A stretch of 63,722 nucleotides of DNA from Planctomycetaceae bacterium (lineage in GTDB: Bacteria > Planctomycetota > Planctomycetia > Planctomycetales > Planctomycetaceae), in the NCBI GenBank assembly GCA_021732415.1, contig JAKFVC010000058.1:1-63722 (forward strand). The letters are read 5' to 3'. The number at the start of each line of letters is the position of its first letter. The first letter of the stretch is position 1. The position numbers and the translations under genes were made by a program. This document shows positions 20,001 to 27,479 of this stretch, piece by piece. The notes below the pieces were generated by a model. The model saw only the letters and a list, made by a program, of their open reading frames with translations, ran no database searches and was not told the DNA's origin.

Positions 20001-21179
20001 GGCAGTCACCGTTAGTTTTCCCGAAGCACTGACCGTAATGGCCTGCACAGGTTGAGTATGTCCGGGCAGCAGTTTGGGTTCACCAGGTGGCAATTGCCAG
20101 AGGCGAACGGTTCCGTCCAAACCACCCGACGCAATGTGTTTTCCAGCAGGATGGAAGGCCAGTGCGGGGACGGGGCCAGTGTGACCGGCGAGGCCACGCA
20201 TGTCGGTCCCATCGATCTTCCAGAACTTCAATTGACCCAGAGCACTGCCAGTCGCAATCACGTCAAACGTCGGCGTGACGGCCAGTGAAGTGGCGGGCGC
20301 CGGTTGACCGACGAACGACTTCAATTCTTTGACGGTTGTCAAATCGAACAGGCGCACGGTGGAGTCTGCGCCCACCGTGACGGCTTGCTTGCCGTTCTTG
20401 GAAATCGACACACCCGTCAGCGGCTGAGTGTGGCCCGCGAGCAATTTCGGCGGTCCCACGGGACGATCGCTCACCCGCAAGGCACCGTCGGCGCCCACGG
20501 TGGCAATCAACTGCCCGTCGGCCGAAACATCCAAAGCCGTGGCACTCGGAACAGACAGGCTGCTCAGCAGAGTCCCCGCGGTGACATCCCACACGCGAAC
20601 GAACCCGTCCAGCGTACTGGCGATCACATGCTTGTTGTCGGCGGTCAACACAACGCCGGTGACCGGTCCGGTCAGCCCCGGAAAGTCACGCACATGGGCA
20701 CCGGTCACACCATTAAACAGGCGCAGCAACGGCGCTTTATCAGCGGTAATCAGCAATGTCCCATCGGCCGAAATCACGATTCCCGCCCCATCGCCTCCAA
20801 TGGCACCGTTCAGCAACGGATCGCGAATCGGCACGTCGTACAAATGAATCTGCCGATCCAAACCCGCCGAGGCAAACTGATGCCCATTCTTGGCCACGGC
20901 CAGCGCGAGGACACCATTCTTGTGATCGGCGTAAGTCCGGATCACTTGCCCCGAGACGCGATCCCAGATTTTGACCGTGTGATCAAAGCTGGCGGTGTAA
21001 ATGAATTTTCCATCGGGAGAATAGGCCACCGCATAGATCGGTTTCGTATGCCCTTCCAGCAATCGGATGGGAGCCGGCATGGGTGCTGCAGGCGCCTGAG
21101 CCCGCACCACATTGCCGCTCATCAAAATTGCAGCGGCCACCACGTATTCGCACAGCCTTGCGCAACGGGCATTGATCAT
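14073..21179 (-). CDS. Giant exported WD40-repeat protein
   Basis: The 2,368-residue protein has an N-terminal signal peptide (hydrophobic CEYVVAAAILMSGNVVRAQA) and is otherwise built almost wholly of WD40 repeats. Typical units read GHTxxVxxLAFSPDGxxLASGGxDxTVRLWD, about 42 residues each, so roughly fifty or more repeats and several beta-propellers. No catalytic or anchoring domain is visible, and the chain ends in VLTVPAAGQ. A scaffold role outside the cytoplasm is likely, but partners are unknown. I chose ATG 21179, with AAGG about nine bases upstream; GTG 21188 is also in frame. Some blades recur as blocks of four or about eight repeats, so the gene grew by segmental duplication. It is single in its region and not obviously linked to the adjoining mur series. 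Confidence 0.93.
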   Translation of the reverse strand: MINARCARLCEYVVAAAILMSGNVVRAQAPAAPMPAPIRLLEGHTKPIYAVAYSPDGKFIYTASFDHTVKIWDRVSGQVIRTYADHKNGVLALAVAKNGHQFASAGLDRQIHLYDVPIRDPLLNGAIGGDGAGIVISADGTLLITADKAPLLRLFNGVTGAHVRDFPGLTGPVTGVVLTADNKHVIASTLDGFVRVWDVTAGTLLSSLSVPSATALDVSADGQLIATVGADGALRVSDRPVGPPKLLAGHTQPLTGVSISKNGKQAVTVGADSTVRLFDLTTVKELKSFVGQPAPATSLAVTPTFDVIATGSALGQLKFWKIDGTDMRGLAGHTGPVPALAFHPAGKHIASGGLDGTVRLWQLPPGEPKLLPGHTQPVQAITVSASGKLTVTAAADKLANVYGVDGKLIKQLAGSPQPLTAVAVTFDEKLAVASDSVGGLRAWSLPDGKLLPDVAAFTGPVTGVVAHPKMATVVASGSDGTVKFLQLPFAAPRPVTTHANTLSGLVLGHKKPFAISAAADQVVKMSLLETGKDVMTYAGLTAAPSSLGLTADDALLAVGQANGLLKFYTLADGKPAHDLMAHTGAVQSIAFHPKATQMATAGQDGFIRIWESPLRSATPLAGHTKPLQAVAVSGDGKLLATAGADLTVRLWQPDGKAVATLEGHAQPVTAVGIQAVGQTVVSADAAGKVRIWNPAAGPALSELGAHTGAVTGVALHPTLPQFATSGADGLVKIWQLPVVPSKTLPVHAQPGRAVAVSGDGKFVVSASDDAVVRVVDPATAKVTLELKGQTGAVQSLKLTADNAQIVSGSADGSLRIWKSADGADLGTVTGSEVPVLATALHPAGLIAATASQDGLIRLWQLPLVAPRVLDNTKKPITAVSLSPNGQILATASADNSIQLWNMADGKLLKPLAGHTAAVTSLAWRADSAALVSGSVDKTARIWTVADGKQTNLLDQHLAEIRSVAITAAGDQVFTGGTDNLIKQWGVADGKVVKEFKGHAGVVSALVLSKDAATLFSGGADSLLKAWTVATAAEARSINHAAAITAISVSTDGTKLASAGADNLVKLWNAADGAAAGVLTGHAGAATGVSFTPDGLRIASTSADGTLRVWSPTGALLQTYRAGKGALQSVAVAADNKTLIAAGADAQIHIVTASATRAIPGHVGAVQALAFNPAGDKLVSGGIDKTVRAWNPVDGVAGTVYAGATEAITTVKFTADGLKLIAGGADRQVRIWNAADGVAGPIIPQPVVIRDLAPSADLTKVAVVGDDGIVRVLDLVTGKELETFAGHVGPIHSVVMASDNKTFYTTGADKSVRQWTVSAQRVIVAHEGKANGVVYSPDASVLMSAGDDKLIKVWLPTGAAARQFAGSPVAITGLALRGDSLQVAGALADNSVMLWNFDGTPFAAMPKLAVPAAITSLRYSADHLKLAVSTGDAHVRVFNPADGKLLQALPQAGVPTAVAFTPDSKSLLVGSADNSAKLIPYSLLRMIAGHEGAVTSLAYVPTAEQLVSGGADKTVRLWNLADGAAIRVYPGHTDIVTSVAVTPDGMQVLAAGQDKNVRGWKTADAAVTATLLHPVPVRSLSVSTDGLRVATSGDDAIARVWDLAAMKELQFFPGHTAAIPAVSLTADGLSVVTASHDKTVRIAPIATSRVIPAHPVAASAVVLTPDGTQALSAGDDKIVKLWDATGKLVRQFAGSQTPLRRLAIRPDTKQIAGGGDAQLTDKGLYIWNFDTAALTLRIETPAAVTGVAYSPDGTQIAVSQADSRLRIYASEGGVLLEDIPSPQPPQNVAYLNATTLVAGQADNQSRTFGISIQKVLTGHMGAVNSLAYSEDGKLVLSAGADKTLRVWDLTTGTVVSNLSGCTEAITSAAFSADQKSVIASSIDKNVRIWMLAEIKDPKAAPPTIAPTTTVLHLTPVQAAAFSPDGLTFASAGDDFQVHIWDRKSGLELERFLGHTAIITRLGFTADGMNLISGANDNTSRVWPLTTRAVQQAHKGPANAVKFAGQGKSLVTAGEDHQVVVWALKGLEKTLALAGSTLPVRALSVSKDGAFIAAGGDDKQLRIWNAEDGKPIAVEPTPATISSLTWSPSGTKIAAGGADNIVRTFGRVVPTGGKNLPLLQDGLGHTAAVTASAFTADERSLYTVSVDRTWKKWLSAGAEPTFKLAGHTAQIYGMDFTADGKHLASASGDKSVQIWNVADGKALAKCVGHTGQVYAVTFSPNGLTLASAGADKVIRLWKLDGTLVKELKDGVDDGLYSLQFYVDNTYLLSAGLARTWQFWNSADGKSMRTATGHTDHIYRAVFNPAWNRVASVDYSGHLFLWDTGTGNPLHHQQLPVTAAYSIGYAPDGKELAIGSQDNRLIVLTVPAAGQ

Positions 21180-21399
21180 GAAGCACACCTTATTGGTCTA
21201 TCCGAGATTGTCGGGTCAAATTGTTCGAAAACGAACAGCGGAACGCATCCAGAAGGATTGATGATATCATACCGGGGGTTACGGACTACGCACAACAATA
21301 GGAGGGATAGTAGGTAATGACGAATGTCGAAATCCGAATGACGAATCTGATTGGAATTCGTAGAAGTCACTCGGATTCCGGACCATTCAGATTTGGAAA

Positions 21400-21461
21400 C
21401 ACAGAGGCACAGAGGAACACACGAGAAATTCCCCTCTCTGTGTTCCTCTGTGCCTCTGTGT
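21400..21461. repeat. Palindromic repeat (ACACAGAGGCACAGAGG family)
   Basis: ACACAGAGGCACAGAGGAAC pairs with the complementary arm ending TGCCTCTGTGT. A related copy lies at 53435-53505. It is the first of three different hairpins in the 716-base spacer 21189-21904, which holds no convincing gene. Confidence 0.9.
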
Positions 21462-21565
21462 CACAAACTTTCGACTTCTTTGCGGCACGCAAAGATTTCA
21501 AATATAGCCCGACCGAACTCATTACCAGCTTGAGATTTCCGAATCAAACACAGACTACGATTACG

Positions 21566-21638
21566 ATTCACCACGGAGACACGGAGAGCACAGAGAGGAA
21601 ATGAATGACTCCGTGTTCTCCGTGTCTCCGTGGTGAAT
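21566..21638. repeat. Palindromic repeat (CACCACGGAGACACGGAG family), copy 1
   Basis: GATTCACCACGGAGACACGG pairs with CCGTGTCTCCGTGGTGAATC. A second copy, in related arrangement, is at 48235-48312. Confidence 0.92.
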
Positions 21639-21765
21639 CTGAAATCACTCCCAAAGTGAGACTTGGGTTGCGGGTGACAACCCGCGCTGGGTTTCAAATT
21701 CTTCGCCCCCGTCCTCACCAATTCCGAATGACGAATTACCCCGGAATCTAGAAGATTCTTGCATT

Positions 21766-21835
21766 TCTTTGTGTCCTTTGTGACCTTCTGTTCAAAAAAT
21801 CCGGATTGGAACAGAAGCTCACGAAGGACACGAAG
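21766..21835. repeat. Palindromic repeat (CTTCGTGTCCTTTGTGA family), copy 2
   Basis: TCTTTGTGTCCTTTGTGACC pairs with the arm ending GAAGGACACGAAGA. It is related to 11321-11390. Confidence 0.88.
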
Positions 21836-21904
21836 ATTTCTAAGTCAATTCGAAAGAGATCATGTGATCGTAATGATCCCAGCGGGCGAAGAATTGCACT
21901 TTTA

Positions 21905-22792
21905 TCACGGCTCCGTCGATACCGGATCAGGCATTTTGCCCACGCGTTTTTCCAACCAGCGCTGGTCGACGAACCGCCGCAACAGCCATTGCAGCGCCGT
22001 GGTCATTTCTGGAGTCCAGCGCGGGAATTTGGTCCGCTCGGCCGCGGGAACCGTCTGCTGGGAATCGTCCCAAGTCAGGCCGTAGAGATCGAGCTTCACC
22101 CCCCACTTGGACTGTCGCGAGGTATCGTTAAACCGATCCTGCAGCCGCCGCCCCCAGACAATGCCAAAAGAATTGACAAAATCGACCCACACGCGGTCCC
22201 AGGGGGTCAAAAACGGGACAGAAGCCGCCAGTGTCGCCGGCCAGATCACAGCCATTCCGGCACACAAGGTGGCTCGCAGGCGACAGCCGGTCGGGGTCGG
22301 CAACATGTCGGGAACCCAGCCCGAATACGGCATCACCAGCCAGAACAGAGCAACTCCCATCCAAAAAGCGGAGACGAGGAAGCGCGTGCCCACGTAATTG
22401 CCGAGGCCCATGATGCACACGACGGCATAGGCCCACAGAGCCGGCTCCATCAACCGAAACCGCACCGGAGGCCACCCCTGAGACCACGCAAACAAGGCGG
22501 GCCAGCCGAGCACCAGTAACATGGGAACCGTGACAAACCAGGTCCAGACCCGCGCGCCGGGACGCTTGGCTCCCAGCACCGAAATCAGGGCCGCAAGCAA
22601 CATCAGGGCGACCGCGTACCACAATTGATCCAGGACACCCGCCGGGATCCGGCTGGCATTCAGTTCCAGAGCCCAGGCCACACCCCACACGCTCCAGGCA
22701 CTTGCACCCCACCGCCAGGCGCTTTCTAACGTCGTTCCCTGGATGAACCGCCAGCTCCGCCAGAACAGCACGATACTGCCTGCCAGCCACAT
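21905..22792 (-). CDS. Conserved hypothetical integral membrane protein
   Basis: From ATG 22792 the protein has 295 residues. About six or seven hydrophobic segments (for example MWLAGSIVLFW, LWYAVALMLLAALISVLG, FVTVPMLLVLGWPALFAW, LVSAFWMGVALFWLVMPY) are followed by a soluble C-terminal part. That part has the segment DRVWVDFVNSFGIVWGRRLQ and ends WLEKRVGKMPDPVSTEP. I do not recognise the family. The open frame reaches back to TTG 22864, but that extension runs through a palindromic repeat (22828-22852), so the shorter start is preferred. It is upstream of the WD40 gene on the same strand, 716 bases away, with three hairpins between, so a shared operon is unlikely. Confidence 0.7.
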   Translation of the reverse strand: MWLAGSIVLFWRSWRFIQGTTLESAWRWGASAWSVWGVAWALELNASRIPAGVLDQLWYAVALMLLAALISVLGAKRPGARVWTWFVTVPMLLVLGWPALFAWSQGWPPVRFRLMEPALWAYAVVCIMGLGNYVGTRFLVSAFWMGVALFWLVMPYSGWVPDMLPTPTGCRLRATLCAGMAVIWPATLAASVPFLTPWDRVWVDFVNSFGIVWGRRLQDRFNDTSRQSKWGVKLDLYGLTWDDSQQTVPAAERTKFPRWTPEMTTALQWLLRRFVDQRWLEKRVGKMPDPVSTEP

Positions 22793-22827
22793 GGTTGCCG
22801 CAAAATTCTGCACTTGCGATTCTTCCG

Positions 22828-22852
22828 TCGTGGCCGACGCTGCCAGCGTCGG
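22828..22852. repeat. Short palindrome GACGCTGCCAGCGTC
   Basis: The core GACGCTGCCAGCGTC forms a small hairpin. Similar cores occur at about 24851-24870 and within 29395-29460. It explains the repeat-like residues in the 5' extension of the neighbouring frame. Confidence 0.8.
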
Positions 22853-22970
22853 TACTATTGACAAGTTTGCCGGATTATTCGCGACTCACACAATTCTGGC
22901 CCGATCAATGACCGCAGGGCCCTGTCTAGGTGGAGCATAGGTAGGCATTGATCGCGAACGCATTGCGCAA

Positions 22971-23621
22971 TCACTTAGGCGGGCGACCGAAGTGCTCGTT
23001 CTGCACGGGCACGACACACTCCAGAACCTTCAACAGAACTTCCGATGGTGAGCCGATCGCATCGACCGTCGAGACTAGTCCCGGTGGGTAATAATCCAAT
23101 ACCGGTGCAGATTCGTCCTTATAAACCTGAAACCGTCGGCGAATGACCTTTTCATCGGCGTCATCCGCACGGTTCTCGCGAATCGCCCGCCGGCGCATGC
23201 GGCGAATCATCTGCTCTTCATCCGAACACATCAAATGGATGATTTTCTTGACTTCGACGTGTTCTTCGATCAATTCCGCCTGTTTGCGATTACGCGGAAT
23301 GCCGTCCAGAATCAGGATATCTTCGATCGGCTTGTAGTACGACAGCGTGGTGTAGGCATCGATGCCGCGCTTCCAGATCTTGATCGTGATCTCATCCGGA
23401 GCCAGTTCCCCGCGCGAACTGTGTTCGTAAACCAGCTTGCCTTCCGGCGAACTGATATCCAAAGAACGGAAGACGTCGCCGCAGGACAGGTGAAAGAATC
23501 CAGGAATCTGCCCCAGAATCTTCCCCTGGGTTCCCTTGCCCGCCCCGGGAGCACCAAACAGGAGCACGGTTTGATACCGTTTCGTCGTCATTGAGGCACC
23601 ATCAATCGTAAGGCTAGGCAT
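22971..23621 (-). CDS. adk: Adenylate kinase-family nucleoside monophosphate kinase
   Basis: This enzyme would transfer phosphate between ATP and a nucleoside monophosphate in the cytosol. The P-loop GAPGAGKGTQ lies at residues 23-32. The NMP-binding CGDVFRS and the motif LDGIPRNRKQ (canonical DGFPR) follow. A short LID region rich in Arg (RRMRRRAIRENRADDADEKV) lacks zinc cysteines. At 216 residues the length is normal. The start is either ATG 23621 or ATG 23591 (MTTKRYQ), and neither has a good ribosome binding site. The Phe-to-Ile change in the DGFPR motif and the short LID leave open a related nucleotide specificity. Confidence 0.85.
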   Translation of the reverse strand: MPSLTIDGASMTTKRYQTVLLFGAPGAGKGTQGKILGQIPGFFHLSCGDVFRSLDISSPEGKLVYEHSSRGELAPDEITIKIWKRGIDAYTTLSYYKPIEDILILDGIPRNRKQAELIEEHVEVKKIIHLMCSDEEQMIRRMRRRAIRENRADDADEKVIRRRFQVYKDESAPVLDYYPPGLVSTVDAIGSPSEVLLKVLECVVPVQNEHFGRPPK

Positions 23622-24113
23622 CGTGGGTGGGTCCTGGGCAGAAGCGACATCGCGTATACCCGGTTGTTAATAGTCTAAGTCGGAGCGCTCGCGCACGGAC
23701 ACCGACGGGAATATCCTAAGCGGTTACGTCGATGGCCTCAACTGCTGCCAAGTCCGGAAACCCGCGATTCGGCTGATTTCTCAATGTCTGGGCCATACGG
23801 CTGCTTCCTTGAGGAAATCGGGACAGTTTTCGGTTGGAGGGTGTGCAGCATCTTTATGAGGTATCGTCTGCCGCTCCCAGCCTCGCCCGAGCCTTTCCCC
23901 CCGAAAACGTCAGAAATAAAGACATCTTGCTGACCGGTACCCCCCGGAGTTTGTCGCTCGTGTTCAAAGGCTAAGCGAATCGGTTGGAAATGGCCCACAG
24001 ATTCGGCCGGTTGCAATGCCACGGGAATTATGCGAAAACGCCCCGAGGTGACGAACATGCGGCCAGTCGACGCAGTTCGCACAGCAAGCTGCACCTCTCC
24101 ACGAGGATGACCA
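23622..24113. other. Spacer without a recognised gene
   Basis: I see no convincing gene, RNA or strong palindrome. A minus-strand frame at 23738-24253 runs antisense into the next gene and has no protein-like features. Confidence 0.6.
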
Positions 24114-24743
24114 ATGCCAGACAATTCCAATCTCGTGTTCAATCTCTTGACGATGCAAGCCAAGTCGCAAGTGTGGATTGGACGCATCGGGTGGCCTTTC
24201 TTCGCAATCATGGGCGTGCTATTCGCGGCGTTCGGAACGCACGCATATGTCACGCATCAGCAAAGTCTGTCCTGGCCCACCACGGAGGGCACAATTGCCA
24301 AGTGCGAGGTGCAGACCAGGCAGATCTACGTCAGACGACAGGGCTTTATGACCTATCACGAAGTCCATGTCCAGTACACCTTTTTAGCCAATGGCCGGCA
24401 ATATCAAGGCAAAAATCTGGTACTTTCTGAGACGTTCACCACAGGGAATCTGAGGGACGCGGAAGCGGTTGCGAACCAATATCCAGTGGGTGCCACGGTT
24501 CCTGTCCATTATGCCCCCCATAATCCAACTTTGAGCGCGTTACGGATCGGCCCAAGCCGCAGCACACCGTTCCTATTTGCGCTGGCGGGAGGCTGTCTGC
24601 TGATGTCCCCCCTCATGTGGTTTCTATTACGAGACGGACGAAGACGCCTGGAAGCCCTGGCCACCACCGGTGCCCCCCCGCGCCAAACTGGTACGAACAG
24701 ATGGCGCAGATCAAACTCTCAAACGGCTTTGTCGCTCTCGTAA
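24114..24743 (+). CDS. DUF3592-type membrane protein
   Basis: The 209-residue protein has a membrane segment near residues 24-44, then an extracytoplasmic beta domain with TTEGTIAKCEVQTR, VQYTFLANGRQYQG and YPVGATVPVHYAPHNPTLSAL, the pattern of DUF3592. A second membrane segment lies at about 150-170. The function of DUF3592 is unknown. The C-terminal tail after a run of seven C (24673-24679) is polar and low in character. In the -1 frame the sequence continues into a good membrane segment (see 24701-24802), so a frameshift in this tract is possible. A small conserved membrane gene overlapping the tail is the alternative. Confidence 0.78.
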   Translation: MPDNSNLVFNLLTMQAKSQVWIGRIGWPFFAIMGVLFAAFGTHAYVTHQQSLSWPTTEGTIAKCEVQTRQIYVRRQGFMTYHEVHVQYTFLANGRQYQGKNLVLSETFTTGNLRDAEAVANQYPVGATVPVHYAPHNPTLSALRIGPSRSTPFLFALAGGCLLMSPLMWFLLRDGRRRLEALATTGAPPRQTGTNRWRRSNSQTALSLS

Positions 24744-24802
24744 TTATCGTAATATTTGGAGGATTCTCAGTGCTAGCTCCGATGTTCATGAAGCTCCAAT
24801 AG
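24701..24802 (+). CDS. Possible small membrane protein, or displaced C-terminus of the DUF3592 gene
   Basis: The 33-residue frame begins MAQIKLSNGF and then has one strong membrane segment (VALVIIVIFGGFSVLAPMF). It overlaps the end of the DUF3592 gene in the -1 frame. Either it is a translationally coupled small protein or the two frames were once a single gene, separated at the C7 tract. I cannot decide between these. Confidence 0.35.
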   Translation: MAQIKLSNGFVALVIIVIFGGFSVLAPMFMKLQ

Positions 24803-24991
24803 CGTCTTCCTGCAGAATTTGGCCAGCCGCCTTGGAATACCTGAAGCGACCCGTGGCGCACGCTGCCAGCGTCCGTGTCTCGCCCAGTACACTGAATTGA
24901 GTTGACAAGCGTTGCTCAAACAGGCAAACTCTTATCTGCGGAACAAGTGTGATCTGTGAACACGCTCAAACATTAGCATGCTGGGGTCGAT

Positions 24992-26347
24992 ATGGCAGAA
25001 ATGCACAATGTTGATGGTGGCCAGGCAGTTCCCAAGTCTGAACACGCATCGAGGACGCGCACCGGCTGGTCGATTCCGTCCACCTGGCTGACGATAGGAT
25101 CGGCTCTGGTAGGCGTCCTGGTGGTTGTCGTTGTACTCGGCATCATCGAGTCTCCTGACGTCTCGCCCACTGATCCGAAAAGTGCCTGGACGGTGAAAAG
25201 TACCTGGAATCTATTGAAGACTGGGGCGCTGCGCCTGATGACTACGGCCATGTGGCCGTTGGCGTTCGCCATCACGCCAGCTCTTCTGGTGCTGCAACAA
25301 GTCTTATACCTGCACCGTTACGAGAAGCTTGGCAAGCAGGTTGAGGCCGTTAAGACTGAAGGTTGGAAACAGGCGGAGACGGCCAAGTTTGTGGTGCAGG
25401 AGGCGACTCAGTCGGACTGGAGCAAGGCGGCCGTCAATCGCGACTACACGATGGCGATCTGTCTGAATTTCATCGGCAGTTGTTTGTTCGCCGGATTAAT
25501 TTGCACGGCTGGCGAAGTGCCTCAAGTGCCTCTTTTAGAATCCTGGCAGCAAGGGATCTTGTATGGCGCGACAGGCGCCTACGTTTATGTCCTGACGATG
25601 CTGGGCAGTCGGACGTTTCAGAATGATATTTCCCCGGGCATCGCCACCTGGTGCGGGGTGCAACTCTTGCTCGGGCCGCTGGTCGGGGGCATTGCGAATG
25701 CGGTCATCACTGAGTCGATGCAATTGACGAATTTCACTCAGAATGCCATCTTTTTTATCGCGGGCATGGCCCCGCGTGAGCTCGTGAATGTCATGCAAGA
25801 CTCGGTCCGGAAGCTCTGGCAGACAGCGCCCACTCCGGCCGCCGTATCGCGGCTGCGGCCTCTCGATCTCATTCACGGAATCACCCCGGAGATCGAAGAA
25901 CGATTTCACGAGGAAGGAATTGATGATGTGCAAGGCCTCGCGATGGCCAATCCCGTTCGCTTGATTCGCAACTTGCCCTACGAATATCGTCAAATCCTCT
26001 CCTGGATGGACGAGGCACTGCTGATCCACTTTTTGGGTGATGTTGCGAAGGTCGAAAAGCTCAAACCGTTCGGCATCTCGGGAGCGATCGACCTGGCCTA
26101 CTACCAAACCATGTTTGACAAGCCGCAGACTGACGAGGAGATCAGAAATCGAGCTCCCGTCCAACGAGACGAAGCGCTCCGCAATGATCGACTCTCAAAA
26201 TTGGCTGCAGCCTTGGAAATTCCTCAGTCGCTGTTCGATGACTTGGTGCGCCGACTCTATGAAGACGGGCAGGTCTCGACAGTCTGGGTGATGTATCAAG
26301 CCGAACCAGTCAGCGGTCCAGCATCGCCCGAAAATGATGCAGATTAG
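24992..26347 (+). CDS. Membrane protein with C-terminal helix-hairpin-helix-like domain
   Basis: The 451-residue protein has several membrane segments (about residues 32-52, 80-105, 155-172, 188-208, 215-240 and 248-262). A cytoplasmic C-terminal half follows, with LDLIHGITPEIEERFHEEGI, then DDVQGLAMANPVRLIRNLPY and KLKPFGISGAIDL. These resemble tandem helix-hairpin-helix units (the DUF4332 style), which usually bind DNA or protein. I do not recognise the whole protein. The start ATG 24992 has only a weak GGGG upstream. It lies between the DUF3592 gene and a secreted nuclease on the same strand, with no sign of a shared pathway. Confidence 0.75.
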   Translation: MAEMHNVDGGQAVPKSEHASRTRTGWSIPSTWLTIGSALVGVLVVVVVLGIIESPDVSPTDPKSAWTVKSTWNLLKTGALRLMTTAMWPLAFAITPALLVLQQVLYLHRYEKLGKQVEAVKTEGWKQAETAKFVVQEATQSDWSKAAVNRDYTMAICLNFIGSCLFAGLICTAGEVPQVPLLESWQQGILYGATGAYVYVLTMLGSRTFQNDISPGIATWCGVQLLLGPLVGGIANAVITESMQLTNFTQNAIFFIAGMAPRELVNVMQDSVRKLWQTAPTPAAVSRLRPLDLIHGITPEIEERFHEEGIDDVQGLAMANPVRLIRNLPYEYRQILSWMDEALLIHFLGDVAKVEKLKPFGISGAIDLAYYQTMFDKPQTDEEIRNRAPVQRDEALRNDRLSKLAAALEIPQSLFDDLVRRLYEDGQVSTVWVMYQAEPVSGPASPENDAD

Positions 26348-26440
26348 GTGGCAAGTGGAGCGGACGAACTTGAGATGTCCGTGGACTGATTCTGCGGCTT
26401 GACTGAGCCGTCGTCGTTTCCATCACGGGGAGGATTCACC

Positions 26441-27406
26441 TTGGCGAGATCCACGTCTGGCGGTTCTGCAGCTGCCCCTGCCATTTTCGCGGCCCTGCTG
26501 TTGTCGGGCCTCGCGACCCAACCGTCAACCGAACAACTGCGCCAGCGGGCCGCTGTGCGCACCGTCTATCAGAATCAGGACGCCACCGTATTCAGTGCCA
26601 AGGACAAGAAGCTGATCGAGGAACATTGCGGCCCCGGCGGACTGCCGGTTCGCATCGCCACGCCCGCCGAACCCCTGCGGGTACTCGTCCGAAAGACCTA
26701 TGTCCTGGGGCATAGCTCGCAACTCCGTTTTCCGCTCTGGGTCTGCGAACACCTGACGGAGACCGATCTGAAGGGGCCCGATACGGGGCGCTTGAAGCCC
26801 GAACCGTTCTCTCCGGATCCGATGTTGAACGGGTTCCCGCGAGCCGAATTGAAAGATTATGCCGGGTCCGGATTCGCACGGGGCCACATGATGCCCGATG
26901 CCGACCGGACTTCGAATTCTTTCAAGGAAGAGACGTACTTCTTGTCCAACATGGTCCCCCAGGTGGGTGGCCAGTTCAATTCCTCGAAGTGGCGGCAACT
27001 CGAAGAAAAAGTCCGTACGTGGGCGGGGCTGCGAAAGAACCTGCGGGTCATCACCGGCGGCCTGATTCATGAGCCTGCCGAAGAAAACCCGCGGACCGCG
27101 GACGGCCTGGTGAACTACTATGTGATCGGCACGAATCAGGTTGCAGTTCCAACGCACGTCTACAAAATCATCGTCTCCGAGGAAACGCCCGGAACGCTGG
27201 ATGCTCTCGCGGTCATCATGGAAAATCGTCCGTACCTCTCCAAAGCGAACGGTGCGCCGCCAGACGAGCAAGATTTCACCGCCTTCCTGCATTCCATTGA
27301 TGAGGTCGAAGAACTGACCGGCTTCGACTTCTTCTCCGAACTGGACGCTGCCAAGGAGAAGAAAATGGAGAGTCATACCGCACCGGCGTTGTGGCCCGAG
27401 GTGTAG
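26441..27406 (+). CDS. DNA/RNA non-specific endonuclease (NUC1 family), probably exported
   Basis: The 321-residue protein starts at TTG 26441, seven bases after GGGGAGG, and has a signal-like segment AAAPAIFAALLLSGLATQ. The catalytic core is clear: GSGFARGHMMPDADR, in which the His is the general base (canonical DRGH, here ARGH), and SNMVPQVGGQFNSSKW, whose Asn binds Mg. This is the beta-beta-alpha-metal nuclease fold of Serratia nuclease and EndoG. It would degrade DNA and RNA outside the cytoplasm, perhaps for nutrition. An immunity protein is not obvious beside it. An upstream in-frame TTG at 26399 has no ribosome binding site. Confidence 0.88.
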   Translation: MARSTSGGSAAAPAIFAALLLSGLATQPSTEQLRQRAAVRTVYQNQDATVFSAKDKKLIEEHCGPGGLPVRIATPAEPLRVLVRKTYVLGHSSQLRFPLWVCEHLTETDLKGPDTGRLKPEPFSPDPMLNGFPRAELKDYAGSGFARGHMMPDADRTSNSFKEETYFLSNMVPQVGGQFNSSKWRQLEEKVRTWAGLRKNLRVITGGLIHEPAEENPRTADGLVNYYVIGTNQVAVPTHVYKIIVSEETPGTLDALAVIMENRPYLSKANGAPPDEQDFTAFLHSIDEVEELTGFDFFSELDAAKEKKMESHTAPALWPEV

Positions 27407-27479
27407 GTGAGGCTGTGCCTGATGCTGTTGGCAATGAGACGGCGCGGCGGCCCGAGCCCCCTGCCCCATTCGACATTCG

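Noticed and set aside
21317-21604. 95-residue frame across three hairpins
   Set aside because: It reads through both arms of unrelated palindromes and has no coding character.
23738-24253. Minus-strand open frame of 171 residues
   Set aside because: It overlaps the start of the DUF3592 gene, has no start signal and has no protein-like features.
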